Virus record (IMG/VR): IMGVR_UViG_3300022934_004133 | Coordinates: 1-40,680 of that record | Reading direction: 5' to 3' (one strand) | DNA from: a virus | Length of the DNA: 40,680 nucleotides | Shown: positions 17,961 to 25,721 of the stretch, piece after piece | Position numbering within the stretch: the first letter of the stretch is position 1 | How the letters are laid out: each line of letters opens with the position of its first letter | Position numbers and translations under genes: made by a program | The notes under the pieces: model-generated | Seen by the model: only the letters and a program-made list of their open reading frames with translations | Told to the model about the DNA's origin: nothing | The model's database searches: none

Positions 17961-18873
17961 CACATTCCGTGTAATTGACTACGATATCATTTATTTAAGC
18001 TACGACGAGCCTAACGCTGAGCAAAACTATGCAGATTTGTGCAAAAAAGTTCCGTGGGCCGAACGTATTCACGGCGTAAAAGGCAGCGATAGCGCCCATA
18101 AAGCAGCCGCTGAAAAATCTACAACCGATAGATTTATTACAATTGATGGTGATAACCGTATACATGATTCTTTTTTGACACAGTCGATTGATTTTGACGA
18201 AAATACAGATTTAAGTAACAAAGTTATAAGTTGGACAGCTGATAATATTATTAATGGTTTGCAATACGGTAATGGAGGTATAAAATGCTGGCCGAAACAG
18301 CATGTGTTAAATATGCGCACACACGAAAACGCACCCGATGACAATCCACATGCACAAGTTGATTTTTGTTGGGATACCGAATATGTCCAAATGAATGGAA
18401 CCTTTAGCACTATATATAATAATGCAACACCGCATCAAGCATGGCGTGCCGGTTTCCGGGAAGGTGTAAAAATGGCACTAGATCGAGGTATGCGTGTTGA
18501 TGTAGAAGACTTTTACAAAAATCATTGGAAAAACCTGCATCGTTTATACATCTGGCTTATGGTAGGTGCTGATGTTGAAAACGGACGTTGGGCTATATAC
18601 GGAGCGAGAGAAGGTTTGTATAAAACAATGTGCACCGATTGGGATTTTGTAAATGTGCGTGACTTTGACTGGTTAAACACCTTTTGGGATGGCAAAGATC
18701 TTAATGAAGATCAAATGGAAGAAGAAACAATAGAGCTTGGTTATAAATTAATAGAAGAGCTGGATTTGCCTATCGCTGCTGAATCATTAAATGCTAATCA
18801 AAGTGCTTTCTTTAAAACTGTCTATCAAAATCCAGCTCGAGACAATAGCAAAAAGTTTTTAGATAGAGAGTAA
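17953..18873 (+). CDS. Glycosyltransferase-like protein of the YDIIYLSYDEPNAEQN family
   Basis: A 306-residue protein whose main body matches the C-terminal half of the large protein at 24072: both share YDIIYLSYDEPNAEQNY / YDIVFISYQEPNADENF, a HGVKG / HGIKG segment followed by a His/Ala helix, an IDGDN / VDGDA metal-binding motif (D65-G-D67 here), INGLQYGNGGIKCWPK / INGLVYGYGGVKLFPK, and a WRAGFREG / WKSAFRECC helix, then an IW-x-VGAD segment. The DGD motif and strand order suggest a GT-A-type fold. The last ~45 residues are a helical extension missing from the relative. Codon use is somewhat richer in G and C than in the flanking glycosyltransferases. Substrate unknown. Confidence 0.7.
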   Translation: MTNTFRVIDYDIIYLSYDEPNAEQNYADLCKKVPWAERIHGVKGSDSAHKAAAEKSTTDRFITIDGDNRIHDSFLTQSIDFDENTDLSNKVISWTADNIINGLQYGNGGIKCWPKQHVLNMRTHENAPDDNPHAQVDFCWDTEYVQMNGTFSTIYNNATPHQAWRAGFREGVKMALDRGMRVDVEDFYKNHWKNLHRLYIWLMVGADVENGRWAIYGAREGLYKTMCTDWDFVNVRDFDWLNTFWDGKDLNEDQMEEETIELGYKLIEELDLPIAAESLNANQSAFFKTVYQNPARDNSKKFLDRE

Positions 18874-18876
18874 AAA

Positions 18877-20250
18877 ATGAAACGTAGCGAAAGCGAAGAA
18901 ATAAAGCGCATTGATGGTATAACAAAAGAAATATCACCTACGTTTTGTTTTGCAAAATGGTATCATGCCAACATATATTTTCAAACAGGTGAAACACATA
19001 GTTGTTATCACCCTGCTCCCCATAAGATTGATATCGAAGCATTAAAAGATAATCCTAGTGCAATTCACAATACAGCACAAAAGAAAGAAGAACGTGCTGC
19101 TATGTTACGTGGAGAACAACCAAAAGGCTGTCAGTATTGTTGGAATATAGAAAATATGGGAGCTGATTACATAAGCGATAGAAAACAACGCAATCAAAGT
19201 ATATTTTTTAAAGACAGATTAGCAGCAGTAAAAGAAGGCGGTGCCGAATTTGATGTAAATCCTGAATATTTAGAAGTGTCGTTTGGCAACGAGTGTAACT
19301 TTCGTTGCGGATACTGCCATCCAAAAGCCAGCAGCAGATATTATCAAGAAATAAAACAACACGGCCCATATGATATGGTAAAAAATCATAGATGTGACAT
19401 TGATTGGTTTAACATTTACCCAGAAGAAAACAATCCATATTTAGAAGCATTTTGGCGGTGGTGGCCCGAATTAAGTAAAGAACTTACCATTTTACGTATT
19501 ACAGGCGGCGAACCTACTATACAACAAAGCACTTATAGATTATTTGACATGCTGGATGCAGATCCTAAGCCAGACTTAGAACTTAATTGTAACAGCAACT
19601 TAGGTGGCAAACCAAAACAGTTAGAAAAGTTTACAAACCGTGTAAACGACTTGTTGACAAACAACAAGATTAGACGATTCAAAATGTTTACAAGTATTGA
19701 CACTTGGGGCAAACGTGCAGAGTATATACGTGACGGATTAGACATTGAAGTGTTTGAGCGTAATTTAGATTACTTTATGCGAAACACCAATGCTCCTATG
19801 ACACTTATGATTACATTTAATATCTTTAGCGTCACTACATTTCGCACACTACTAGAAAAGATACTTGAATGGCGTGGAAAGTATAACGATATAGAAACAT
19901 ATCGTTGGCAGCGGTTAGGATTTGACACGCCTTATCTGAAAGAACCACTACAATACGATATCAACATATTGCCAAAAAGTTACATGACTTACATGCAAGA
20001 CCATTTACAGTTTATTAAAGAAAATGTCGATGATAGTCGTAAAGATGCATTTAGCACTATTGAGTATGAAAAGTTTCGACGTGTAGTAGATTATATGGAG
20101 ACTACAGAATATCCATTACACAAAATTATACAAGGCAGAACAGATTTTTATAAATTTTTTACTGAACAAGATAAACGCCGTGGTAATAATTTTTCCACAG
20201 CGTTTCCTGAAATGTTTGAATTTTTTAAACTTTGTAAAGAATACACTTAA
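18877..20250 (+). CDS. Radical SAM enzyme with N-terminal twitch-like cysteine domain (type A, copy 1)
   Basis: A 457-residue radical SAM protein. The core motif CxxxCxxC is at C140-C144-C147 (ECNFRCGYC), and a GGEP SAM-binding loop is at 210-213. The first ~95 residues form a separate cysteine-bearing region (C24, C43, then GCQYCW with C85 and C88) like the N-terminal twitch half-domain of the marine-phage 'twitch domain-containing radical SAM' family, which probably carries an auxiliary iron-sulphur cluster. The reaction starts with reductive cleavage of S-adenosylmethionine; the substrate is unknown. It follows the glycosyltransferase gene by three bases. Its stop overlaps the stop of the convergent GNAT-like gene by four bases, with no room for a terminator. 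Confidence 0.88.
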   Translation: MKRSESEEIKRIDGITKEISPTFCFAKWYHANIYFQTGETHSCYHPAPHKIDIEALKDNPSAIHNTAQKKEERAAMLRGEQPKGCQYCWNIENMGADYISDRKQRNQSIFFKDRLAAVKEGGAEFDVNPEYLEVSFGNECNFRCGYCHPKASSRYYQEIKQHGPYDMVKNHRCDIDWFNIYPEENNPYLEAFWRWWPELSKELTILRITGGEPTIQQSTYRLFDMLDADPKPDLELNCNSNLGGKPKQLEKFTNRVNDLLTNNKIRRFKMFTSIDTWGKRAEYIRDGLDIEVFERNLDYFMRNTNAPMTLMITFNIFSVTTFRTLLEKILEWRGKYNDIETYRWQRLGFDTPYLKEPLQYDINILPKSYMTYMQDHLQFIKENVDDSRKDAFSTIEYEKFRRVVDYMETTEYPLHKIIQGRTDFYKFFTEQDKRRGNNFSTAFPEMFEFFKLCKEYT

Positions 20251-20852
20251 AGATTCAGAGGAAGTGCAGCTTCTGCCTCAGGCCAACGCTCATCTTCCAT
20301 TTCTTTGTAATATGCGTCAACTTTAAATTTCCAAAAACTTTGAAACGTTCCTCTGTATTCTAATTCGATAGGATCTTCTAAAAAGCCTTGTTTTCGCCAT
20401 TCTGGTGCCCATCGTGTATGCACTGCTCTTTGTTTAGCTATAGGACTTGCATGAGTGCTTATGTATAAGGGATTATCTCTGCCACAGTGTTCTATACATG
20501 CCGGAATTAAAAATTGAGCACTAGGATGGTCATGCGGCCTAGGAGCATTTCTAAGATTTCGCATTGAAGTGTGCAAACGATCACCTTGCACAAGATGTGA
20601 TAATACACAGATTCTTGCGCCTATACGGTAAGAATTTTTTCCTAATATTTCTAACCCTTTTAATCTATGACTTACTACTGTTCCTATTATATTGTCATTG
20701 TTGTAAAGCAAGAAAAGTGTTGCTTCTTCCTCGTTTTTTAAGGCAGAAAGCAACATGTTAGGATCACTATTATTGTAGTATCTTTTCTTTTCTGCTTCTG
20801 CCATAAAGTTTGTTAAATCTTGCGAGCCGTCATAGGTTTCAATTTTCCACAT
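20247..20852 (-). CDS. GNAT-like acetyltransferase, uncertain
   Basis: A 201-residue protein. The middle has features of a GNAT N-acetyltransferase fold: strands ATLFLLYNNDNIIGTVVSHRL (44-64) and YRIGARICVLSHL (75-87), a HTSMRNLRNAP helix where the acetyl-CoA pyrophosphate loop would be, and a later ISTHASPIAKQRAVH segment. The classical Q/RxxGxG/A loop is not clear, so the assignment is tentative. Shine-Dalgarno AAAGGA lies seven bases before ATG. It overlaps the upstream oxygenase gene by 14 bases and is the last gene of a three-gene minus-strand unit, suggesting that it acts on the same compound as the oxygenase. Confidence 0.5.
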   Translation of the reverse strand: MWKIETYDGSQDLTNFMAEAEKKRYYNNSDPNMLLSALKNEEEATLFLLYNNDNIIGTVVSHRLKGLEILGKNSYRIGARICVLSHLVQGDRLHTSMRNLRNAPRPHDHPSAQFLIPACIEHCGRDNPLYISTHASPIAKQRAVHTRWAPEWRKQGFLEDPIELEYRGTFQSFWKFKVDAYYKEMEDERWPEAEAALPLNL

Positions 20853-21921
20853 AATTTTCCTTTAGGGGTAATTTAAATTCTTTGTTTTGCATTGCATTTA
20901 CAACAAATGTAATACGGTCTATATAACTGTCGATAAAAGGCTGTTGCAAATAAGGCATCCAAGGATCCTCTTGCAAATGTGTGTAATCGTATTGATAACG
21001 TAAACACAATCTATTATCGGTGCTGCCTAAGCGTCTATGCTGTGTAATGCTATTATCAAACAAACACAAATCGCCGTCTTGCTGATACCAATGGTCGTAA
21101 ATATATTCATCTACTTCCAGTTCGTTTTTTATTTTTTCAAGCACTTTACGAGCTTCGTTATCGCTCATGCCTTTGATACCTGTAACGGTATTAAAACTGT
21201 AATGTAACCCTTTGTGTCCACCTGGACTGCGTATTACCATAGGTATTTCTGCATCTGGGTCTGGAGCCATGTTTTTATACATCAAGTTATCTTGAGCACT
21301 GTTTAATCCAGGATTAATTTTACCTGGAGTAAAGTTATGCAACACAACCATTTCGTCTAATTCGCTGCGAAAACTTTCACTTACATTTTGATAGTAATCT
21401 ACAGTTGTCAAAAATCCAGTTGCACTTGCAGTGGTGCCTTCCATGCCCAAAAGAGCAACGCCTGGAGCAAATGCAATGTTACCGCTTTCGTTGCTGTGCC
21501 ATAATAATTCTCCTTCTGCAAACATGCCTATAGGATTACCGTATTCATCCTTTTTACCGCTAACACGTATAATGTTACCCATGTCCTGTCCCACACCTTC
21601 TCTAACACGGAAGAATCCCCATATACTGTTACGATCGTCTTCGCTTACATCAGGATGTGTCATAATACTATCTAGCTTGCCATTCCACCATGGATACTTT
21701 TGAAAAAGCAAACCCCAAAAGGTCATACGATCCTTGCCCCATTTTCTCATCCATTTATAATAGTTGTTTTTGTCAAGATTGGCTCCTCGTATGATAGTAA
21801 CCATTTCTTGTAGATGTATTTTACCTATTTCCATCCACTGATCATCTGACATATTATTAAAGTCAACATCGTCTATGTATACGCCAAAACTTCCGCATCC
21901 TGGTATTTTACTTATTCTCAT
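20839..21921 (-). CDS. TauD/TfdA-like 2-oxoglutarate/Fe(II) dioxygenase with altered iron ligand
   Basis: A 360-residue protein of the TauD type. The N-terminus has the ICxxG-like SFGVYIDDVDF start and a helix carrying MVTIIRGANL. The first iron motif, normally WHxD, reads WHSNES (H142, S143, N144, E145), so the usual Asp is Asn, with a Glu beside it. The distal His is in LCLFDNSITQHRR (H295) and the 2-oxoglutarate-binding Arg is probably R308 in NRLCLRYQYD. Enzymes of this family hydroxylate, desaturate or halogenate small molecules; the substrate here is unknown. Start is supported by AAGGAGAG upstream. It overlaps both neighbours, so it is translationally coupled to them. If neither N144 nor E145 binds iron, the protein could have a changed reaction or be inactive. 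Confidence 0.8.
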   Translation of the reverse strand: MRISKIPGCGSFGVYIDDVDFNNMSDDQWMEIGKIHLQEMVTIIRGANLDKNNYYKWMRKWGKDRMTFWGLLFQKYPWWNGKLDSIMTHPDVSEDDRNSIWGFFRVREGVGQDMGNIIRVSGKKDEYGNPIGMFAEGELLWHSNESGNIAFAPGVALLGMEGTTASATGFLTTVDYYQNVSESFRSELDEMVVLHNFTPGKINPGLNSAQDNLMYKNMAPDPDAEIPMVIRSPGGHKGLHYSFNTVTGIKGMSDNEARKVLEKIKNELEVDEYIYDHWYQQDGDLCLFDNSITQHRRLGSTDNRLCLRYQYDYTHLQEDPWMPYLQQPFIDSYIDRITFVVNAMQNKEFKLPLKENYVEN

Positions 21922-22564
21922 TTAATCTCTCCTTTGTCCTGATCAGCCATTTGAAATAATATTCTAGTTGTTTTTCATTACGTGGCCCGTCTAGCAATTC
22001 TATAGAACCTATGTAATTATCTGGATTAAAGAAGTCTGCGATATCTATTGAGTAATCTGCTTCGGGTGTAAAGTTAACAGGAACCAACTTATCCCATTTT
22101 TCTCTATTTGTATAATAACGTGTGTTAAATCCAATATTATACTTTTCCATATCTGTTTCGTTTGTTAGACCAGAATAATATGTAATGACATTTTCTAATA
22201 ATAAATTTCTCATTACAGGCTTGTAAGTTATGCCTACAGTTTTTGCATAATCTCCAAAATGCTTTTTTATTATGCGGGCTTGTTTACTTTTAAAATTTCC
22301 TATCCAAATCTTTTTATCTGATTTTTCTAATAATGACTCGATTTCGCCTAAGCGGTCAGTCCAATCTATATCTCTAAATGTCATTGGATTATTGTCTGTA
22401 AAATCTAATACATATTGTTCGTGATTATTATGTATTAGATGCCCGGTGCTAGTTATGTCAGGAGTGCATGGCTGCACCCAATCATCACTCCAACCTGCTA
22501 GTGTGTTTATGAAAACATCGCAAATTGTTCCGTAAGGGCATATGCCAAAATAAAGTTTACTCAT
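21908..22564 (-). CDS. Unknown protein at the head of the minus-strand operon
   Basis: A 218-residue protein that I do not recognise. It begins with a hydrophobic strand (KLYFGICPYGTICDVFINTLAGW) and contains KIWIGNFKSKQARIIKKHFG (about 84-103) and a C-terminal ELLDGPRNEKQLEYYFKWL helix. The pattern of a strand, a helix and a late DxxFN-type acidic segment recalls phage sulfotransferase-like proteins, but the start GICPYGTI is not a clear PAPS-binding loop, so I do not assign this. It is first in a three-gene unit with the oxygenase and GNAT-like genes, behind a sigma70-type promoter, with Shine-Dalgarno AAGGAT six bases before ATG. Confidence 0.6.
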   Translation of the reverse strand: MSKLYFGICPYGTICDVFINTLAGWSDDWVQPCTPDITSTGHLIHNNHEQYVLDFTDNNPMTFRDIDWTDRLGEIESLLEKSDKKIWIGNFKSKQARIIKKHFGDYAKTVGITYKPVMRNLLLENVITYYSGLTNETDMEKYNIGFNTRYYTNREKWDKLVPVNFTPEADYSIDIADFFNPDNYIGSIELLDGPRNEKQLEYYFKWLIRTKERLNENK

Positions 22565-22582
22565 TGTTGATCCTTTTTATTC

Positions 22583-22611
22583 AGTATAGCATAAAAAAGA
22601 TATATAAGCAA
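22583..22611 (-). promoter_or_regulatory. Sigma70-type promoter for the minus-strand operon
   Basis: On the minus strand TTGCTT (22611-22606), a 17-base spacer, and TATACT (22588-22583). It is followed by AAGGAT and the ATG at 22564. It lies in the 52-base gap after the minus-strand fibre gene, so the three downstream genes need not depend on the late promoter of the fibre. Confidence 0.55.
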
Positions 22612-22616
22612 CCTTT

Positions 22617-23996
22617 TTAGTGTAAATCAACCCATTCTATGCCAGTAAATCCCTGGAATTTTGAACTATTTACATTAAAAATTATCATTCCTGGCTCTGC
22701 TGCCATGCCGTCTCTTTGAGCAAATGTTGTTCCTTGTGCTTTAAAAATAGGAACTTCTAATACCCCGTCTGAACCAAAAACCAATCTATTTTCATCAGTG
22801 AAACTAGGTATTTTATTGCCGTCACTTAAACTAATGCCAAATTTGCTAGGTATATATGGGTTGTCTTGGTTATGAGGTTTTGTAGAATCTACATATACAC
22901 CAAAAGCACCGCCTAGTTTTGTGTTAATACCATCATATCCGTTTGCTCCAAACACTGCTAATCCGTCATTGCCTGCAACTGGTTGCGGCGCATCCAAATA
23001 TCCTTTGTGCGCATTTATATGTATCATAGCCTCATGCTGTTTTGTTTGCAAGTTAAATACAATATTTTTGCCAGTAACAGTCAATTCTTCATAACCGTAT
23101 TCGCCTATTTGTATCCAATTGTTTGTAGCAAGTAGATTAGTCTTGTTTTCTCCAGTTAGCATTATTTGGTTTAAACTATTACATACTTCACCTTGCAGTT
23201 TGCCTTTAAACGTAGCTTTATGATCTATTGTTTCAAGGGTGTTAATTTCAACTACTGTGGTGCCATCTGGATGAACAATATCTCCAAATATTTTTGCAGT
23301 CTGTGCCGCTACATCAATGATAGGTGTGCCGTCTTTTTGATCAGGATGAACTATACCTCCAATCCAAACAGGCTCGTCGTTTATGATAGCAGTAAGAGGA
23401 ACGCCTTCTTCCCTATACAGAAATCCTTCTACATCGCCTATCATCTTACCATTGTGGATACCATGACTATCACCGATTAAATTACCATGAACTGTTCCTA
23501 CAACATCGGCCTCTACACTACCTGTTATTACGCCCTGGAATGTTCCGCTAAAGTCGCCTTGCAGATGATTCCCTTCGGCTAAACTGCCATAAAAATCTCC
23601 GTATAGATCGCCTTCAATACGTGCTGCGTATATTGAATAGTTCTCAATGTCAACTATCAAATCGCCAGCACTTCCTAGTATATTACCCTTTACATCCCCG
23701 TGGATTAACCCTAGATGACTATCGACTAATATACTATCGTCAATGCCAATGACATCTCCTTTAAGATTTATTTCTGCTAATTTACCATCTATATCGATTA
23801 TAGTGTCTGCAGATGCATTTTCAATGTTACCTATAAGAGGACCGTATAATTTACCCTCGCCTGTATCTACCATGACAAGTCCATCTACAGATACTACATC
23901 TCCGCGTATTTGACTAGACCAACTATCAACAATAATGCTGCTATCGGCACCTACTATGTCAATTCTATATGCATCTCCTGGGGTAAAATCGGTCAT
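22617..23996 (-). CDS. Tail fibre-like protein with beta-repeat shaft
   Basis: A 459-residue fibre. The ATG at 23996 is chosen over the upstream ATG at 24014 because CAGGAG lies eight bases before it and a late promoter precedes it. Residues 1-130 hold about four loose ~30-residue repeats of the form SIIVD-x-IRGDV; residues 130-200 become a dense GDFSG/GTFQG/GSVEA/GTVHG/GNLIG run, typical of a left-handed or triple beta-helix shaft. A central part has HPDQKDG and HPDGTT loops. The C-terminus (GMIIFNVNSSKFQGFTG then WVDLH) matches the closing tip segment common in marine phage fibres. It lies on the minus strand, away from the other fibres and among accessory genes, so it may be an acquired or alternative host-range fibre. 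Confidence 0.8.
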   Translation of the reverse strand: MTDFTPGDAYRIDIVGADSSIIVDSWSSQIRGDVVSVDGLVMVDTGEGKLYGPLIGNIENASADTIIDIDGKLAEINLKGDVIGIDDSILVDSHLGLIHGDVKGNILGSAGDLIVDIENYSIYAARIEGDLYGDFYGSLAEGNHLQGDFSGTFQGVITGSVEADVVGTVHGNLIGDSHGIHNGKMIGDVEGFLYREEGVPLTAIINDEPVWIGGIVHPDQKDGTPIIDVAAQTAKIFGDIVHPDGTTVVEINTLETIDHKATFKGKLQGEVCNSLNQIMLTGENKTNLLATNNWIQIGEYGYEELTVTGKNIVFNLQTKQHEAMIHINAHKGYLDAPQPVAGNDGLAVFGANGYDGINTKLGGAFGVYVDSTKPHNQDNPYIPSKFGISLSDGNKIPSFTDENRLVFGSDGVLEVPIFKAQGTTFAQRDGMAAEPGMIIFNVNSSKFQGFTGIEWVDLH

Positions 23997-24015
23997 TTTT
24001 ATTCTCCTGTGCATA

Positions 24016-24023
24016 TATTTATC
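24016..24023 (-). promoter_or_regulatory. T4-type late promoter GATAAATA (minus strand)
   Basis: GATAAATA read on the minus strand from 24023 to 24016. Predicted start near 24010, immediately before CAGGAG and the fibre ATG at 23996. It stands 13 bases from the divergent sigma70-type promoter on the plus strand. Confidence 0.6.
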
Positions 24024-24035
24024 ATATTTCGAATC

Positions 24036-24064
24036 TTGACAAGAATAATATTTTCTACTATAAT
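24036..24064 (+). promoter_or_regulatory. Sigma70-type promoter, perfect consensus, for a leaderless-looking gene
   Basis: TTGACA at 24036-24041, 17-base spacer, TATAAT at 24059-24064. The ATG of the next gene is at 24072, only seven bases after the -10 box, so transcription would begin at or next to the start codon and there is no Shine-Dalgarno sequence. Confidence 0.75.
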
Positions 24065-24071
24065 TACTAAT

Positions 24072-25721
24072 ATGTATGACGTTTATTTAATTGCAGATAA
24101 AAATTTCTATAAAGACGAATTTTTGCTGTTGAAAAATAAAATTCCAATGTTAAAATGTGTAAGTTCAGTTGAGCAAGCACAAAAGAGTTGTATTACAAAG
24201 TTCTTTTGGGCAGTGTATCCTGACTTGGATATTTGTGAAGATTTTAATTTTGACTATGTTCCTGATGACTGGAGTCAGGATTATGTCCATGTTTTTTTAA
24301 ACGGTGACAATTATGATGGTATTAGTTTAATACCAAAAAAAGCAGCGATATCTCAAAAGGAAATTGATTACAGGTTCTTTGTAAATAAAAAATTTATTGA
24401 AGTTGTAGCTAGTAATCCAAAACCATATGATTGTTTCAAAATAGACAATTATGATGATTATTGCTATGCGCTAGAAAATTCAAAAACAGAAATGTTTTGG
24501 GGAACAAGTGCAAATATCGATACTAGTGGTTTTGCATTTGATATGTATTTTGCATACAACAATCAATATGACAGAAAAACAAATCATGCTTTTATACATT
24601 TGGTAAATGATAAAAAATTATTCAACGGAGTATTTCTATTTTCAAAAAAAGCAAAAGTCTCAAAGCGGGAAATAGAACATAGATTTATTGCTCGTAGAAA
24701 AGAATGGGATATTGTAGCAAGCACTCCAAAATTTTATGATAAATTCATAGTTGATACACACACAGAATATTTACATGCATTAGAAAATACTACAACAGAA
24801 TTGTTTTATACAATACCTACCACCGTAGAAGTAAATACCAATTTTAAATTTGACACATACTTTGAACATTCTAATGTATATGATAGAAATGCACACCATG
24901 CTTATTTGAATGGCAAATATAATGATGGTATAATTTTGTGTAGCAAGCACACCACTATTACTGAAAGAGAATGGCAATACAGATTTTTTGCAGGCAAAAA
25001 AGACAACGATATAGTTGCTAGTCGTCCAAAGCCATATGATATAGTTTTTATAAGTTATCAAGAACCTAATGCAGATGAAAATTTTGAAAATCTTATGAAT
25101 AGATTTCCTCATCGTGTTATACACAGAGTGCATGGTATCAAAGGTATTCATCAAGCACATATTGAAGCAGCCAAAATATGTGACACTCCAATGGTATGGA
25201 TTGTGGATGGTGATGCTTGCATAGAGGAGGGGTTTAATTTTGAATACCAAGTTCCAGTTTGGCAATACAGCAATGTTCATGTTTGGCGTAGTAAAAATCC
25301 TATTAATGGGCTTGTTTACGGGTATGGAGGTGTAAAATTGTTTCCAAAACAGCTTACCATGGACATGGATACAAATGCACTAGATATGACAACAAGCATT
25401 AGTGATAAATTTATTGAAGTAAACGAAATTAGTAATACAACTAATTTTGCCACGGGAAAGTTTGAAACATGGAAAAGTGCGTTTAGAGAATGTTGTAAAC
25501 TTTCTAGTAGATCAATTGATCGGCAAGAAGATATCGAAACACAGCAAAGATTAGAAATATGGACTACAGTAGGTGCTGATAAACCTTATGGCGATGCAGC
25601 AATCAATGGTGCTATTCATGGAAAAAAATATGGCGAAAACAATAAAGGAAATGCACAAGCATTGAAAAAAATTAATGACTTTGATTGGTTAGAGGAATAT
25701 TACAATGATGCAAATTTATAA
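24072..25721 (+). CDS. Large protein: three tandem ~100-residue repeats plus glycosyltransferase-like domain
   Basis: The open frame reaches back to 23910 inside the opposite fibre gene, but the ATG at 24072 just after a perfect promoter is preferred, giving 549 residues. Three tandem units make up residues ~20-320, each ending in V/I-VAS-x-PK-x-YD (111-120, 214-223, 314-323) and each with an FNFD/FAFD/FKFD strand, a YDG/FNGVF/NDGI strand and a xxxEIxxRFxxxxK helix. Residues 322-549 match the glycosyltransferase-like protein at 17953, with WIVDGDACI (D379, D381) as the likely metal site and NGLVYGYGGVKLFPK. The repeats may bind a glycan or polymer acceptor. No Shine-Dalgarno is visible. The end overlaps the methyltransferase gene by 17 bases. 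Confidence 0.75.
   Translation: MYDVYLIADKNFYKDEFLLLKNKIPMLKCVSSVEQAQKSCITKFFWAVYPDLDICEDFNFDYVPDDWSQDYVHVFLNGDNYDGISLIPKKAAISQKEIDYRFFVNKKFIEVVASNPKPYDCFKIDNYDDYCYALENSKTEMFWGTSANIDTSGFAFDMYFAYNNQYDRKTNHAFIHLVNDKKLFNGVFLFSKKAKVSKREIEHRFIARRKEWDIVASTPKFYDKFIVDTHTEYLHALENTTTELFYTIPTTVEVNTNFKFDTYFEHSNVYDRNAHHAYLNGKYNDGIILCSKHTTITEREWQYRFFAGKKDNDIVASRPKPYDIVFISYQEPNADENFENLMNRFPHRVIHRVHGIKGIHQAHIEAAKICDTPMVWIVDGDACIEEGFNFEYQVPVWQYSNVHVWRSKNPINGLVYGYGGVKLFPKQLTMDMDTNALDMTTSISDKFIEVNEISNTTNFATGKFETWKSAFRECCKLSSRSIDRQEDIETQQRLEIWTTVGADKPYGDAAINGAIHGKKYGENNKGNAQALKKINDFDWLEEYYNDANL

Noticed and set aside
23910-24071. Longer N-terminus for the repeat/glycosyltransferase gene
   Set aside because: It would start inside the opposite fibre gene and span its promoter and the perfect sigma70-type promoter; the ATG at 24072 fits better.
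24780-25280. 166-codon minus-strand frame rich in Ile/Cys/Tyr
   Set aside because: Antisense to the glycosyltransferase-repeat gene, whose paralogue supports the plus-strand reading.
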